A DNA stretch of 64,000 nt from Psychrobacter immobilis (GCA_904846265.1 CAJHAA010000003.1:62001-126000), one strand, 5' to 3'. Counted from the first letter of the stretch, positions 27,758 through 37,782 are shown. Notes: generated from the sequence alone by a model not told the origin. Numbers and translations are program-made.

Positions 27758-29119
27758 ATGACCATCAATGCGGTACTGCTGGCAGTCATCATCATGCTAG
27801 GGCTGTCTTTGGCGCGTGTACACGTGGTACTCAGCTTATTAATCGGTGCGCTGGCAGGCGGACTCATCGCTGGTTTGGGTATGACCGATACTTTGAATGC
27901 CTTTCAAGAAGGTATCCGAAATGGCGCACAAATTGCGCTGTCATATGCGCTGCTTGGGGCTTTTGCAGTGGCGATTGCGCATTCAGGATTGCCACAGTCA
28001 CTGGCAGGGGCGGTGATCAAACGCATTGATGCGGGCGGCACCAGTGGCATGATTAAATACATGCTGTTTGCAGGTTTAATCACCATGAGCTGCTTTAGCC
28101 AAAACTTAATCCCTATTCATATTGCCTTTATTCCATTGTTAGTACCGCCATTATTGCTCGCCTTCAATCGCATGCACATCGATAGACGTTTAATTGCTTG
28201 TTTGCTGACTTTTGGTCTTGTGACCACTTACATGTTTATTCCGTATGGCTTTGGCGATATTTATCTCAATCAAATCATGCTGAAAAACGTCGGCGAAGCA
28301 GGCATTGATATCAGTAACATCTCAGTCACCAAAGCCATGGCAATTCCCGCTTTGGGTATGTTTGTAGGCTTACTCGTCGCCGTATTTATCAGCTACCGTA
28401 AACCGCGCCAGTATCAGCAGCTAGCAATTGATAAAGCTGCGCATGATGAAGTGTTAGAGGGTGACGCGTTAAGCAAAACCGCAGCTGGTGCGCAAACACA
28501 AAGCAAGATGAAAACGTTGGTGGCGCTAGCCGCAATTGTGACGGCATTTGTGGTGCAGATGTATACTGACTCACTTTTGCTTGGCTCAATGTTTGGCTTT
28601 GGCGTCTTTATGGCGACGGGCGTCGTTAAATGGAGTGAAGCCGATACAGTCTTTAATGACGGTATCAAATTGATGGCGATGATTGGCTTTATTATGATTA
28701 CCGCACAAGGCTTTGCGGAAGTTATGAAAGCGACTGAGCAGATTCAGCCATTAGTTGATGGTGCCGCGTCATTATTCGCAGGTAATAAAGCGATAGCTGC
28801 ATTTATTATGCTGTTAATTGGTTTAATTGTGACCATGGGTATTGGTTCGTCATTCTCGACCATTCCTATTTTGGCTGCGATTTATGTACCGCTATGTATC
28901 TCGTTAGGGTTTTCGCCATTGGCAACCGTGGCGATTATTGGTACGGCTGGCGCGTTGGGCGATGCAGGTTCTCCAGCATCAGATTCGACTCTTGGACCTA
29001 CTTCTGGTCTAAACATCGACGGTCAGCATGACCATATCAAGGACAGTGTGGTGCCGACATTCTTGCATTACAACATTCCATTATTGATATTTGGTTGGAT
29101 TGCGGCGATGGTGTTGTAG
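27758..29119 (+). CDS. Na+/H+ antiporter family protein, YuiF-type
   Basis: The 453-residue inner-membrane protein has about 11-12 helices, two halves with the repeated pattern seen in the YuiF group (IGALAGGLIAGLGMTDTL early, GIGSSFSTIPILAAIYVPL late) and the conserved AGALGDAGSPASDSTLGP stretch. It probably exchanges cations for protons, but amino-acid or proton-coupled substrates are known for related families, so the substrate is uncertain. It is a single gene divergent from lon, followed by a hairpin at 29150. Confidence 0.8.
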   Translation: MTINAVLLAVIIMLGLSLARVHVVLSLLIGALAGGLIAGLGMTDTLNAFQEGIRNGAQIALSYALLGAFAVAIAHSGLPQSLAGAVIKRIDAGGTSGMIKYMLFAGLITMSCFSQNLIPIHIAFIPLLVPPLLLAFNRMHIDRRLIACLLTFGLVTTYMFIPYGFGDIYLNQIMLKNVGEAGIDISNISVTKAMAIPALGMFVGLLVAVFISYRKPRQYQQLAIDKAAHDEVLEGDALSKTAAGAQTQSKMKTLVALAAIVTAFVVQMYTDSLLLGSMFGFGVFMATGVVKWSEADTVFNDGIKLMAMIGFIMITAQGFAEVMKATEQIQPLVDGAASLFAGNKAIAAFIMLLIGLIVTMGIGSSFSTIPILAAIYVPLCISLGFSPLATVAIIGTAGALGDAGSPASDSTLGPTSGLNIDGQHDHIKDSVVPTFLHYNIPLLIFGWIAAMVL

Positions 29120-29149
29120 GCTATCAAAGTTAAGTAGAGATTGGTGTAG

Positions 29150-29171
29150 GCTGGGTTTTTAACCCAGCTTT
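29150..29171. terminator. Hairpin terminator between convergent genes
   Basis: A perfect 8-bp stem, GCTGGGTT/AACCCAGC, has a three-base loop, followed by a short T stretch on the plus strand. Confidence 0.65.
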
Positions 29172-29192
29172 AAAATATCAATTACCTTGTTA

Positions 29193-29654
29193 TTAAACTG
29201 ATTCTCTACGAAAAAATCGCCTTAAAACAAATAAATAGACCTGCCAAAAGCAAAGAAATAAAAATAGTAAAGAGGACAAAAACGTCCAAAAAATCATCCC
29301 ACTTAATGACGGCGGTGCATGCATCGCCATCATACCGAAACCAAATAAAAATAAAATGCTAGTCCCGAGCATAGTGAAAAACTTCCAGCGACTATCCATA
29401 TATACATCCATAGTCACCAGTAAGCTTAAATGAAACAGCATTGCCATTATTAATATAACGACTAATTCTATAGGATAGGGATGCGGAAGAGGAATATTCT
29501 GAACGTGAAGTAAATAGGGATCTGTGCTAAAACCTAAAGTGATAATAAGACCGACGAAAATGATCCACAAGATAGCAAAAACTACCCTTAGTGGTTTTGA
29601 GCGAAAGTAGCTCATTGTTGTCTTTGCAAATCCTCTATGGGTCTTTATTGTCAT
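29193..29654 (-). CDS. Unrecognised four-helix membrane protein
   Basis: The protein has 153 residues from the ATG at 29654, with a basic N-terminus and four hydrophobic helices (about 23-43, 60-82, 88-108 and 118-140), ending in FVLRRFFRRESV. No family is recognised. Its start overlaps the end of the preceding gene by about 20 bases, which suggests translational coupling in the fau operon. A TTG at 29660 is a less likely start. Confidence 0.6.
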   Translation of the reverse strand: MTIKTHRGFAKTTMSYFRSKPLRVVFAILWIIFVGLIITLGFSTDPYLLHVQNIPLPHPYPIELVVILIMAMLFHLSLLVTMDVYMDSRWKFFTMLGTSILFLFGFGMMAMHAPPSLSGMIFWTFLSSLLFLFLCFWQVYLFVLRRFFRRESV

Positions 29655-29886
29655 TTTCAAAATCTTTTATCCCATCATTCAAACCACGCAAAAACGCATC
29701 ACTTTGTGCGAGCAACTCATTCAAGCGTTCTTCATTGACTAGCCGTGTCATCTCATCAGAGCTAAAAGGTTGCTCTTGACTGTAGTAACGCAACTCTCTA
29801 GCATCCTCGCTACCTAACGCTTGCAAATATTCATCCACATTATCAGCGCTGGATTCTTTTTTATCAGATTGTTTATCGTCTTTCAT
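29635..29886 (-). CDS. Small acidic hydrophilic protein
   Basis: The 83-residue protein is highly charged (KDDKQSDKKESSADNVDEYL) with a second helical half containing MTRLVNEERLNELLAQSDAFLRGL. No family is recognised. The start at 29886 has an AAGGTGG ribosome site and overlaps the stop of the fau gene in a TGATG junction, so the two are translationally coupled. An upstream in-frame start exists but lacks this site. Confidence 0.72.
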   Translation of the reverse strand: MKDDKQSDKKESSADNVDEYLQALGSEDARELRYYSQEQPFSSDEMTRLVNEERLNELLAQSDAFLRGLNDGIKDFENDNKDP

Positions 29887-30596
29887 CAAAACCACCTTAT
29901 GCCGCTTGGTGTAATTAAACCATCTAGTGGCACATCCCACGGTTGCCGCCGTAATTGTTCGACTACTTGGAAGTCATAACACCAGCCAATTTTTAACGGC
30001 TTTTTCGCCCCTGACCGATAGCCTTTGCCTAACGTCGTGTCATAAAAGCCGCCACCCATGCCCATACGATTGCCGTTGAGGTCTACTGCCACGAGCGGAC
30101 AGATAATCACATCCAATTCTCGCGCCCAAAGTAATCGGCGATGATGGTTTTGCTTCATGCCTAAGCTATGAATGCGAGTCGGTATGTTTAACAGCTTTGA
30201 TTGATAAATAGGCACAAAGCGCAGACGTTTATCATCATTACCATTTCTAGTACGACCGAGCGAACCAACCACAGGCAGATAAGGTAAATAGCCTAAGCGT
30301 TGACACCAGTCTAATATTGGCTGAGTAGGTAGCTCACCAAAGCCATCGTAATATAAGCCAATACGCGCACGCGGAGGTAAGCGCTGTTGCAACTTGATTA
30401 AATGCAAGCTTGCAGACTGAGCATATTGTCTGCGTGTGCCATCACTTAATTGGCGGCGCTGGCGGGTAAATAGCCGTCTGGGCGGATTACTCACTGTAGA
30501 TATCTGAGACTCAGAATTTTTTAACTCAGGATGCATAGATAGACTATCCAATAATGTATTAAATTGATGATGGCTGTTGCTTTTAGAGAGCTGCAA
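29886..30596 (-). CDS. 5-formyltetrahydrofolate cyclo-ligase
   Basis: This enzyme (5-FCL, YgfA/MTHFS family) converts 5-formyl-THF to 5,10-methenyl-THF using ATP. The 236-residue protein has the basic N-terminal RRQLSDGTRRQYAQS segment, ARIGLYYDGFGELPT, and the C-terminal binding loop VDLNGNRMGMGGGFYD. About 35 residues at the N-terminus exceed the usual start, so a later start is possible. It leads a three-gene minus-strand operon. It is divergent from fumC. The region upstream is too short for the 6S RNA gene that often accompanies this gene. Confidence 0.88.
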   Translation of the reverse strand: MQLSKSNSHHQFNTLLDSLSMHPELKNSESQISTVSNPPRRLFTRQRRQLSDGTRRQYAQSASLHLIKLQQRLPPRARIGLYYDGFGELPTQPILDWCQRLGYLPYLPVVGSLGRTRNGNDDKRLRFVPIYQSKLLNIPTRIHSLGMKQNHHRRLLWARELDVIICPLVAVDLNGNRMGMGGGFYDTTLGKGYRSGAKKPLKIGWCYDFQVVEQLRRQPWDVPLDGLITPSGIRWF

Positions 30597-30731
30597 TGGC
30601 TATTTGTGAATATTCAACACGGTCTAGTCATGCTATCATAACGCCACTTTACCGCGTATTTTCCTTTATGTGCAGCGTGTGTTGCACTTTTTTCGAAGCA
30701 GCTATACAACAAACCATCAAAGAGGGTAGTT

Positions 30732-32135
30732 ATGTCGACACAGAATCAGGCAACTCGTATCGAAAAAGATACCATGGGCAACGTGGAAGTCCCAGCTGAC
30801 GCTTATTGGGGTGCGCAAACCCAGCGTAGCCGTGAAAACTTCAAAATCGGTGGCGAGCCTTTGCCGCGTCCAATGATTGAAGCAATGGCACTGGTCAAAA
30901 AAGCCGCTGCAATTACTAATGCGAGCCTTGAGCGTATTGAAGGCGATAAGCGCGACCTAATCGTACAAGCCGCTGACGAAATCATCAATGGTGGCCTAAC
31001 CGATCAGTTCCCATTGGTTGTATGGCAGACGGGTTCTGGTACGCAGTCAAACATGAACATGAACGAAGTGTTGGCCAACCGTGCCAACGAAATCGCTGGT
31101 TCTGAGCGCGGTAGCTACACGCCCATTCACCCAAATGACCATGTAAACCATGCACAGTCTACCAACGACAGTTTCCCAACGGCGATTCGTGTTGCCGCTG
31201 CGCGTGAAATCAACGGTTTATTGATTCCAGCCGTGAAAGCACTACGTGATACCTTGGCTGCTAAAGCGAAAGAATTTGATAGCATTGTTAAAATTGGTCG
31301 TACGCATTTACAAGACGCGACGCCTTTGACTTTAGGTCAAGAATTTAGCGGCTATGTAAGTCAACTTGACCATTCATTGACTCGTATCGATAACGCGCTA
31401 CAAGGTCTATATGAATTGCCACTAGGCGGTACTGCGGTTGGTACGGGTCTAAACGCGCATCCTGATTATGCCGTAACCGCTGCTGAGCAATTAGCGACAT
31501 TGACTGGCTTGCCATTCGTCACCTCACCAAATAAGTTTGAAGCACTAGCGGCTCGTGATGCCGAAGTATTTGCTTCAGGCGCACTAAAAACCCTAGCAGG
31601 CAGCTTAAACAAAATCGCTAACGACGTCCGTTGGTTAGCCTCAGGTCCTCGTTGTGGTCTAGGTGAATTGACGATTCCTGAAAATGAGCCAGGCTCATCT
31701 ATTATGCCGGGTAAAGTAAACCCAACCCAGTCAGAAGCAATGACCATGGTTGTCGCTCAAGTGATGGGTAACGATGTCACTATCAGCATGGCAGGCGCAT
31801 CAGGTAACTTTGAGCTTAACGTTTACAAGCCAGTGATTGCCTTTAACTTGTTGCAATCTATCAAGCTACTTGGCGATGCATGCAACAGCTTTAACGAAAA
31901 CTGTGCCGTTGGTATCGAGCCAGTCAAAGACAAAATCGATGACTTTTTGCATAACTCGTTGATGCTAGTGACTGCGCTTAACCGTCATGTTGGTTATGAG
32001 AATGCTGCGAAAATCGCTAAAACTGCGTATAAAGAAAACAAAACGTTGAAGCAAGTTGCGGTTGAGCTAGAGCTGTTAACTGAAGCGCAGTTTGATGAGT
32101 GGGTTATCCCTGCTGATATGGTAAACCCTAAGTAA
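30732..32135 (+). CDS. fumC: Class II fumarate hydratase
   Basis: FumC interconverts fumarate and malate in the citric acid cycle without an iron-sulfur cluster. The 467-residue length is normal for the family. The family signature [16 protein letters not shown] is intact (about residue 321), as are [14 protein letters not shown] near 105 and the active-site [14 protein letters not shown] region. The ATG follows GAGGGTAG. A terminator follows at 32162. No Fur site was seen upstream. Confidence 0.96.
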   Translation: MSTQNQATRIEKDTMGNVEVPADAYWGAQTQRSRENFKIGGEPLPRPMIEAMALVKKAAAITNASLERIEGDKRDLIVQAADEIINGGLTDQFPLVVWQTGSGTQSNMNMNEVLANRANEIAGSERGSYTPIHPNDHVNHAQSTNDSFPTAIRVAAAREINGLLIPAVKALRDTLAAKAKEFDSIVKIGRTHLQDATPLTLGQEFSGYVSQLDHSLTRIDNALQGLYELPLGGTAVGTGLNAHPDYAVTAAEQLATLTGLPFVTSPNKFEALAARDAEVFASGALKTLAGSLNKIANDVRWLASGPRCGLGELTIPENEPGSSIMPGKVNPTQSEAMTMVVAQVMGNDVTISMAGASGNFELNVYKPVIAFNLLQSIKLLGDACNSFNENCAVGIEPVKDKIDDFLHNSLMLVTALNRHVGYENAAKIAKTAYKENKTLKQVAVELELLTEAQFDEWVIPADMVNPK

Positions 32136-32161
32136 GCTATTTAATAGTTTCTTAGAATAGT

Positions 32162-32195
32162 AAAAAGACCTTGTCGTGTTGCAAGGTCTTTTTTT
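32162..32195. terminator. Terminator after fumC
   Basis: AAAAAGACCTTG and CAAGGTCTTTTT form a perfect 12-bp stem with an eight-base loop and a T run. Confidence 0.9.
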
Positions 32196-32344
32196 GTTGA
32201 CGTTTTTGAAGTATTGAATTAGCAATAAAAAGATGTAGAAATAGCGTGACCTTCTAATTGTAAAAGCTGAGTCGTTAGGTTGCTTTAGGCCTTCAATTTC
32301 TACTAGATATTAAAAAATCCATTTATACTAAGGCGATTTTAAAC

Positions 32345-32830
32345 TTAACCTGCAACAACAATGATTAGGTTGATCAATAGAAGTAGTATATAAAAAGTGA
32401 TGAGTAGCCAAGATTCTTTATAAACACGTAACATTATTCTACGTGCTGAATTTGGCATGGGAGTAAAAGTCTTATATATAGGTTTGCCTTGATCGTCATA
32501 TTCAGGGGGAGGTTTATATCCTTGTACTTTCAAGTTTTTTTCAGCTAGCTCTCTGATAGTAGGATTAGACAATAATTTTTCATAAGTATGAAGATCAAGC
32601 TCGACATTTTGAACTTTAAGCTTTACAGTTATGATATTCAAACATGTAGCAATACTTGGGTCTAGCCTTTTCAACTTTTTACGATAACGTCTCGGACTCA
32701 TACGAAATGATTTGTAGTAAATCATTTCTGCTTTTTCAATTATCTTAACCTGCTCAAGCATCAAACGTTGGCTGTAATCTAGTTTTTGTCTTAACATAAT
32801 ATTTGATTTAAACCTAAGTAACATGCTCAT
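32345..32830 (-). CDS. Unrecognised protein with C-terminal membrane helix
   Basis: The 161-residue protein has a strongly basic N-terminal half (MSPRRYRKKLKRLDPS), a central alpha-rich part, a Pro-rich stretch (YKPPPEYDDQGKP) and one hydrophobic helix at the C-terminus (about 140-160). No family is recognised. The sequence is more AT-rich than its neighbours and is flanked by AT-rich gaps, a possible sign of transfer or of a fast-evolving gene. The predicted start is not supported by a strong ribosome site. Confidence 0.55.
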   Translation of the reverse strand: MSMLLRFKSNIMLRQKLDYSQRLMLEQVKIIEKAEMIYYKSFRMSPRRYRKKLKRLDPSIATCLNIITVKLKVQNVELDLHTYEKLLSNPTIRELAEKNLKVQGYKPPPEYDDQGKPIYKTFTPMPNSARRIMLRVYKESWLLITFYILLLLINLIIVVAG

Positions 32831-33057
32831 AATAAACTGTAAATATAGTTCTAGAAATATCTATCAAAACAATCAAAATCAATTTTTTATTTATAGTAGA
32901 TAATACAAATAAATACGATCCACATAAAGACTAAAATTATAAGAAAATCTATATCAATTACAGAAATTATATCAAGACTATGAAGTAATTTTTGTTGTAA
33001 AAGTAAGGCTAGTTTTGAACAGCTTAAAATAATTGACTATGTTGAAATAGCTTGTTA

Positions 33058-33098
33058 AAAAAAGACCTTATCACATCACGCGGTAAGGTCTTTTTTAT
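33058..33098 (-). terminator. Terminator after the MipA-type gene
   Basis: On the minus strand AAAAAAGACCTTA pairs with TAAGGTCTTTTTT around a loop of about 13 bases, with a T run. Confidence 0.85.
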
Positions 33099-33117
33099 AT
33101 CAAAACTCTAAGCTTGA

Positions 33118-33930
33118 TTAGAACTTATACAGCAAACCAAGCGTCGAAGTTGACTCAGTACGCGAGTCAACCATTGGGCTATCATATTGCTCATTTGGCA
33201 GATAGCTTAAGCTTTGATTGGCAAACAATGCCCAACGTTCATTGAAATCATAGTTGGCACTAATATTAACGTAAGGATTCAAGCTCGAATTGGACTTATA
33301 AGCGGCGACGCCAGTTTCCGCTGACTCTTTTTCACTGACACCATAATAGTATTCATTATAGTCAGCATCGTTGTATTCAAAGCCAATGCTTGGATAGACC
33401 GTTAGCTTGTCTTTTGTAATTCTAGCAAGATAGGTCAAGCGGGCAGTATTGCCACCACTACGGTCTAAAACATCAGTCGCGATTTGAGCACGGAAACCAC
33501 CGACGGGCGTGCGGCGCAAATAAGTTAGACCAGCAGCGACTGATGCTTCACGCTCATCAAGACCTTGTAATGCACCTCTAGCATCATCAGGATCGAAATC
33601 GTTGCCAGCGAGCTGAGCATAAGCCGACAGCTGATTTTTACCATCATTAATGATATAAGCACCCGCTTGAGCGCCGCGCACATAGAATCTATTGTTGTCA
33701 TAAAAGGCGCCTGGCAACACACGCACATCGAGGCTGTCTTCCATATCGTAGGCTGAGTTGACGGCTATGACGTTGACGCCCACGCTTAATACAGCGTCTT
33801 GGTCAGTAGGTAAATTGTCCTTAAAAAGTGCAGCATTGGACATACTGGCGACACTAAATAACGCGGTAGCCGTTAATGCGCTAAGCATGACGCGCGTAGA
33901 AATATGAGGTAGCGCTACAGGTTTAAACAT
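33118..33930 (-). CDS. MipA/OmpV-family outer-membrane protein
   Basis: The 270-residue protein has a signal peptide ending at SNAALF (about residue 33) and beta-barrel character with alternating aromatic strands and a C-terminal LGLLYKF. The family stretch FRAQIATDVLDRSGGNTARL and VYPSIGFEYNDADYNEYYYGV match MipA/OmpV proteins, which scaffold peptidoglycan enzymes (MipA) or act as small channels. No neighbour clarifies the role. A MITE-like element starts 44 bases upstream. Confidence 0.82.
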   Translation of the reverse strand: MFKPVALPHISTRVMLSALTATALFSVASMSNAALFKDNLPTDQDAVLSVGVNVIAVNSAYDMEDSLDVRVLPGAFYDNNRFYVRGAQAGAYIINDGKNQLSAYAQLAGNDFDPDDARGALQGLDEREASVAAGLTYLRRTPVGGFRAQIATDVLDRSGGNTARLTYLARITKDKLTVYPSIGFEYNDADYNEYYYGVSEKESAETGVAAYKSNSSLNPYVNISANYDFNERWALFANQSLSYLPNEQYDSPMVDSRTESTSTLGLLYKF

Positions 33931-33973
33931 AATAGAGTCTCGTGAATGGATGAAATAATTGGAGGCAATCGTG

Positions 33974-34082
33974 TATAGTCAAGAAATTTTAGAATCGCTA
34001 CAAGGCGACCGACCGCAGATAGTAAACTGAGTACATCTAGGGCGGGTAACACCGTAGCGGTTTAAAAGCGCTCTGACTTATA
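33974..34082. mobile_element. MITE-like dispersed repeat, copy A (109 bp)
   Basis: The element has imperfect terminal inverted repeats: left TATAGTCAAGAAATTTTAGA and the reverse complement of the right end TATAAGTCAGAGCGCTTTTA. Its core (from 34000) shares 30 of 36 positions with a stretch at 43059-43094. It encodes no protein. A non-autonomous element or a genus-wide intergenic repeat is the likely nature. Confidence 0.6.
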
Positions 34083-34160
34083 GCAAGAAGCGAGCAAGGA
34101 AAACCTAACCAGTAAGCTGTTATCATGAACTATTTAGCAATGATAAATAACTATGAAGGT

Positions 34161-35135
34161 TTACTCAATGGTTTTTAATACTTGTAGTATTTGATCATGA
34201 ATATCTTGCCACCACCAAATAAAGCCAATGCTAATCAGTAGCATAATTAACCATGGTAGTAATTGCCAAATAAGGATAGATTTGGTCGGTGTTTCTTGTT
34301 CACTAAGGTGGCTGTGATTAGCATGAGTATTTAAGTGTGAGTTTACAGCAGAGTCGGGGTGGAAACTGCTTTTATTGTCAAAACCGACAGTATTAAAGTG
34401 CTCATTATTAGCAAGAGAATCACTATCGCTGCTTACTGGAAAATTGATATAAGTCGTTCGATAACGGTCGTCATAAGTAGCTGGGTTAGGCGTATTCTGT
34501 AACGCTATTGTCATACGCTGACGGTAGGCGATTGCGAATGCCAGTGCAATCACTAAGCCAGTCACCGCGCCGCCGATATGCCCCGCATTGTCGATACCCG
34601 GTACGGCAAAACCATAAACTAGGTTGATGCCCATGATAAATATCAAGCTCTTAAGATTGAGCACCATACCATTGACCGATATTTTAAACAGTGCGGCTAT
34701 TAATAGTGCTGCGCCGATACCCATGATGCCACCTGACGCCCCAGCCGATAGACCCGGTTGACCAGTTCCTTCTACAATACTGTGCCACGTGACATAGTTA
34801 TTCAGTAAGTTGCCCCCGATCGCCGCCAGTAAAAACAATGCCAAAAACTTGGCTGAGCCAAACATCGGCTCGGCAATCTGCCCAAAGAAATACATGGCAA
34901 ATCCATTAAACAATAAATGCATCAAGCCGATGTGTAAAAAGGCACTGCTGACCAAGCGCCACGGCTCATCGCCCATGGTAAATGGCAATGCATTGGCACC
35001 CCATTTCAAGAGCGCCTCAGTCGATGGATTATTGGCGTCGACGCCTGTCAGTACTTGCATGATGAATAACCCAATAAAGCTGGCTAGTAACAGCGTGGTG
35101 ACAGGGGCTGTTTTTAATAATTGTTGAATGGTCAT
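34161..35135 (-). CDS. Rhomboid-family intramembrane serine protease
   Basis: The 324-residue protein cuts membrane substrates within the bilayer. Catalytic Ser134 lies in GASGGIMG and His186 in NAGHIGGAVTG, with the HLLFN motif (His73, Asn77) of the oxyanion region. There are six core helices, then a soluble Ser/Asn/His-rich segment (about residues 210-290) and a seventh helix near the C-terminus (WLIMLLISIGFIWWW). The extra C-terminal helix and polar linker are unusual for GlpG-like rhomboids. The substrate is unknown. No ribosome site is clear at the ATG. Confidence 0.9.
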   Translation of the reverse strand: MTIQQLLKTAPVTTLLLASFIGLFIMQVLTGVDANNPSTEALLKWGANALPFTMGDEPWRLVSSAFLHIGLMHLLFNGFAMYFFGQIAEPMFGSAKFLALFLLAAIGGNLLNNYVTWHSIVEGTGQPGLSAGASGGIMGIGAALLIAALFKISVNGMVLNLKSLIFIMGINLVYGFAVPGIDNAGHIGGAVTGLVIALAFAIAYRQRMTIALQNTPNPATYDDRYRTTYINFPVSSDSDSLANNEHFNTVGFDNKSSFHPDSAVNSHLNTHANHSHLSEQETPTKSILIWQLLPWLIMLLISIGFIWWWQDIHDQILQVLKTIE

Positions 35136-35264
35136 AAAGGTGAGATATCATTAGAATGTTATAAATAGAGTATAAAGGGTATGGTCAAATAATGTCATAC
35201 ATCTGCATGACATTATGATTTGATGAGTAGTACTTTTAAAAAATTAGTACTCTTAATAGTGGAT

Positions 35265-35300
35265 CGTTTTAACGACCGTTTTAACGACAAGTTTAACGAT
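35265..35300. repeat. Degenerate 12-bp tandem repeat over the lldD-like stop
   Basis: Units at 35265 and 35277 are the exact 12-mer CGTTTTAACGAC. The third at 35289 (AAGTTTAACGAT) runs into the end of the gene at 35293. Confidence 0.8.
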
Positions 35301-36480
35301 TAGCAACTTTGAGATTCTCATAAGTGCCCTTTACCAATATATCAGTGGTAACCTTATTGATATCAGTGTGACCACAGAACGCCATCGATAGATCGCATTC
35401 TTTATGGATGATTTCCAGTGCACGGCGCACGCCATCTTCGCCATAAGCGCCCAGACCGTAAAGAAAAGCGCGACCAATCATCGTGCCTTTTGCACCCAAT
35501 GCGAGCGCTTTTAGCACATCCTGACCCGAGCGAATGCCGCTGTCTAACCACACCTCGATATCGCTATTTTCAGCATGCACCGCTTGTACGATATCAGATA
35601 GCGCCGAGATGGAGGAGAGGGCGCCATCTAATTGACGACCACCGTGGTTGGAGACGACCAGTGCATCGGCACCGCTACGAGCAGCCATAATGGCATCTTC
35701 AGGTTCCATGATACCTTTAATAATTAATTTGCCGCCCCACATATCTTTGATACGTGCCACGTCATCCCAGCTCAAGCGCGGATCAAATTGCTCTTCCGTC
35801 CAAGCGGTGAGAGAAGATAGGTCGTCCACTCCTTTTGCATGACCGACGATATTGCCAAAGCTATGACGTTTGGTGCCCAGCATATTCATACACCACTCAG
35901 GCTTGGTCATCAGGTTGACGATGTTGGCAAGTGTAGGTCTAGGCGGTGCAGACAAGCCGTTTTTGATGTCCTTATGGCGCTGTCCCAGCACTTGTAAATC
36001 CGCGGTAAGAATCAACGCCGAACAATTGGCATCTTTCGCCCGCTGAATCAAATTGGCCACATAGTCATGATCGCGCATCACATATAGCTGAAACCAAAAG
36101 GGCTTGCTGGTATAGGTGGCGATATCTTCGATAGAGCAGATACTCATGGTCGATAGCGAAAACGGCACGCCGAATTTTTCTGCTGCCCGCGCGGCATGAA
36201 TCTCGCCATCCGCCCACATCATACCGGTAAAGCCAGTGGGCGCGATGGCGACGGGCATTTTTACTTCTTCATCAATCATCTGGGTTGCTAAACTGCGATT
36301 GTCCATATCTACCAATACCCGCTGGCGTAACTTGATACGGTCAAAATCGGTTTCATTGCTACGATAAGTCGTCTCAGTCCATGAGCCTGAATCGACATAA
36401 TCATAAAACATACGCGGTACTTTACGTTCGGCAACGCGGCGCAGGTCTTCAATTTCAGTAATTTTGCTCAAATTTTTCAT
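35293..36480 (-). CDS. lldD: FMN-dependent alpha-hydroxy acid dehydrogenase, LldD-like
   Basis: The 395-residue flavoprotein most likely oxidises L-lactate to pyruvate and passes electrons to the quinone pool. The catalytic His and Arg lie in VVSNHGGRQLDGA. Flavin-contact stretches PVAIAPTGFTGMMW, FWFQLYVMRD, LTADLQVLG and WLDSGIRSGQDVLKALALGA are intact. It is 35 residues from the next gene with the same direction. No lactate permease or LldR-type regulator is adjacent, so other 2-hydroxy acids such as glycolate or mandelate remain possible. The tail of the gene overlaps a 12-bp repeat. Confidence 0.87.
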   Translation of the reverse strand: MKNLSKITEIEDLRRVAERKVPRMFYDYVDSGSWTETTYRSNETDFDRIKLRQRVLVDMDNRSLATQMIDEEVKMPVAIAPTGFTGMMWADGEIHAARAAEKFGVPFSLSTMSICSIEDIATYTSKPFWFQLYVMRDHDYVANLIQRAKDANCSALILTADLQVLGQRHKDIKNGLSAPPRPTLANIVNLMTKPEWCMNMLGTKRHSFGNIVGHAKGVDDLSSLTAWTEEQFDPRLSWDDVARIKDMWGGKLIIKGIMEPEDAIMAARSGADALVVSNHGGRQLDGALSSISALSDIVQAVHAENSDIEVWLDSGIRSGQDVLKALALGAKGTMIGRAFLYGLGAYGEDGVRRALEIIHKECDLSMAFCGHTDINKVTTDILVKGTYENLKVANR

Positions 36481-36516
36481 TATGTTCTCACTACATCGTT
36501 TTTTATTGTTGGCTTG

Positions 36517-36834
36517 CTATGATTGTATGAAAAGTTGCTGTAAATCCATGACTGAAAATGGATAGTTTAATCGTGTTGATGGTGTCAAAATCACTGGGAT
36601 AGTGGTGGCAAATTCCATCATCAATGGTTCATCGAAATGAGCGATATCGACCTGTTGATAGGCAATCGGCTGTACGGCTTGAAATTGAGTCAGCAGTTGC
36701 GCTGCGATGTCGCACAAATGACAGCCAGACGTTCCAAGTAACCACCATTTATCATTATTTTCAGCATGACCAAGATCGGGGTTTGCAGCAACCATACGTT
36801 CCCGTAAGGCTTTTATATTATTATCATCGTACAT
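36517..36834 (-). CDS. Glutaredoxin-like protein (DUF836)
   Basis: The 105-residue thioredoxin-fold protein has a CxxC motif in LLGTSGCHLCD (about residues 32-42), and a cis-Pro loop in ATTIPVILTP. The arrangement fits the DUF836/glutaredoxin-like group. It lies 36 bases upstream of the lldD-like gene on the same strand, which suggests a shared operon but not a shared task. Its partner is not known. Confidence 0.78.
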   Translation of the reverse strand: MYDDNNIKALRERMVAANPDLGHAENNDKWWLLGTSGCHLCDIAAQLLTQFQAVQPIAYQQVDIAHFDEPLMMEFATTIPVILTPSTRLNYPFSVMDLQQLFIQS

Positions 36835-37061
36835 ATTTATTCTCTTGTCTTAATACTTGTCACAAAGTTTCGGTTTTTAGGACTTCGATTGCCAGTATAA
36901 ATACGGCCTGATCTTTTTTACGTAGACTCTATGGCATGATAAAGAAGTGGGGTAAGTAATGACAGCGATTGTGAGATTAGGTAAGATGACCTGCTGTTTT
37001 TAATTACTGGCTCTTCAGCTCATCTTATCTTATTACCTTTTCAATCACTTGGATATCGCGC

Positions 37062-37748
37062 ATGGCAAGTTTTGGCAAATTTTTCAAACGATTATTGATG
37101 GCAATCATGCTATTGGTCGTCGCATTTCATGTATTAGTTGCTGGGCTACTATTAATTTGGAAAACGCAGCCGATTAATAACAGCATGTTTATGCTGACTC
37201 ATCGTTTGACGGGTGGTACTGTCACCCAGACTTGGGCTGAATACGATGCCATCGCAAAATCTGCCAAACAAGCCGCGATAGTGAGTGAGGATTCGACATT
37301 TAGTCAGCACAATGGTTTTGATTTTAAAGGCATTGAGGCGGCACGTAAGAAAAATGAAGAGACGGGTAAGATGTCCGCTGGTGGCTCGACGATTACCCAG
37401 CAACTAGCAAAAAACTTATTTTTGACCTCGCATCGCTCGTATGTTCGTAAAATTGAGGAAGCGATTATCACTGTCATGATTGAAACATTATGGGATAAGC
37501 AGCGTATCTTGACCGCTTATCTCAATGTGGCAGAGTTTGGCAATGGCATTTATGGTATCGAAGCAGCAGCTCAGCATTACTTTGATAAATCTGCGGCCAA
37601 GCTGAACCGTGATGAATCAGCCTTACTTATCGCTATGTTGACCAATCCAAAATACTACGAAGACAATCAGGGTGATAGACGTTTACGCAATAAACAACGT
37701 ATTATCAAAAAGCGCATGAGCAATGCGGTGTTACCACAATCGGCTTAA
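37062..37748 (+). CDS. mtgA: Monofunctional peptidoglycan glycosyltransferase
   Basis: MtgA polymerises lipid II into glycan strands on the outer face of the inner membrane. The 228-residue protein has one N-terminal helix (about residues 12-35) and a GT51 domain with EDSTFSQHNGFD (catalytic Glu about residue 76), GGSTITQQLAKNLFL, and the second catalytic Glu in ETLWDKQRILTAYLN. The length is typical. It precedes ppk after a short gap containing a degenerate repeat. Confidence 0.95.
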   Translation: MASFGKFFKRLLMAIMLLVVAFHVLVAGLLLIWKTQPINNSMFMLTHRLTGGTVTQTWAEYDAIAKSAKQAAIVSEDSTFSQHNGFDFKGIEAARKKNEETGKMSAGGSTITQQLAKNLFLTSHRSYVRKIEEAIITVMIETLWDKQRILTAYLNVAEFGNGIYGIEAAAQHYFDKSAAKLNRDESALLIAMLTNPKYYEDNQGDRRLRNKQRIIKKRMSNAVLPQSA

Positions 37749-37782
37749 TGGATTGTACCTAATACTATTTAACAAATAGCGC

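Noticed and set aside
30597-30731. Possible 6S RNA gene, often next to fau
   Set aside because: The gap is 135 bases, too short for a roughly 180-base 6S RNA, and no matching fold is seen.
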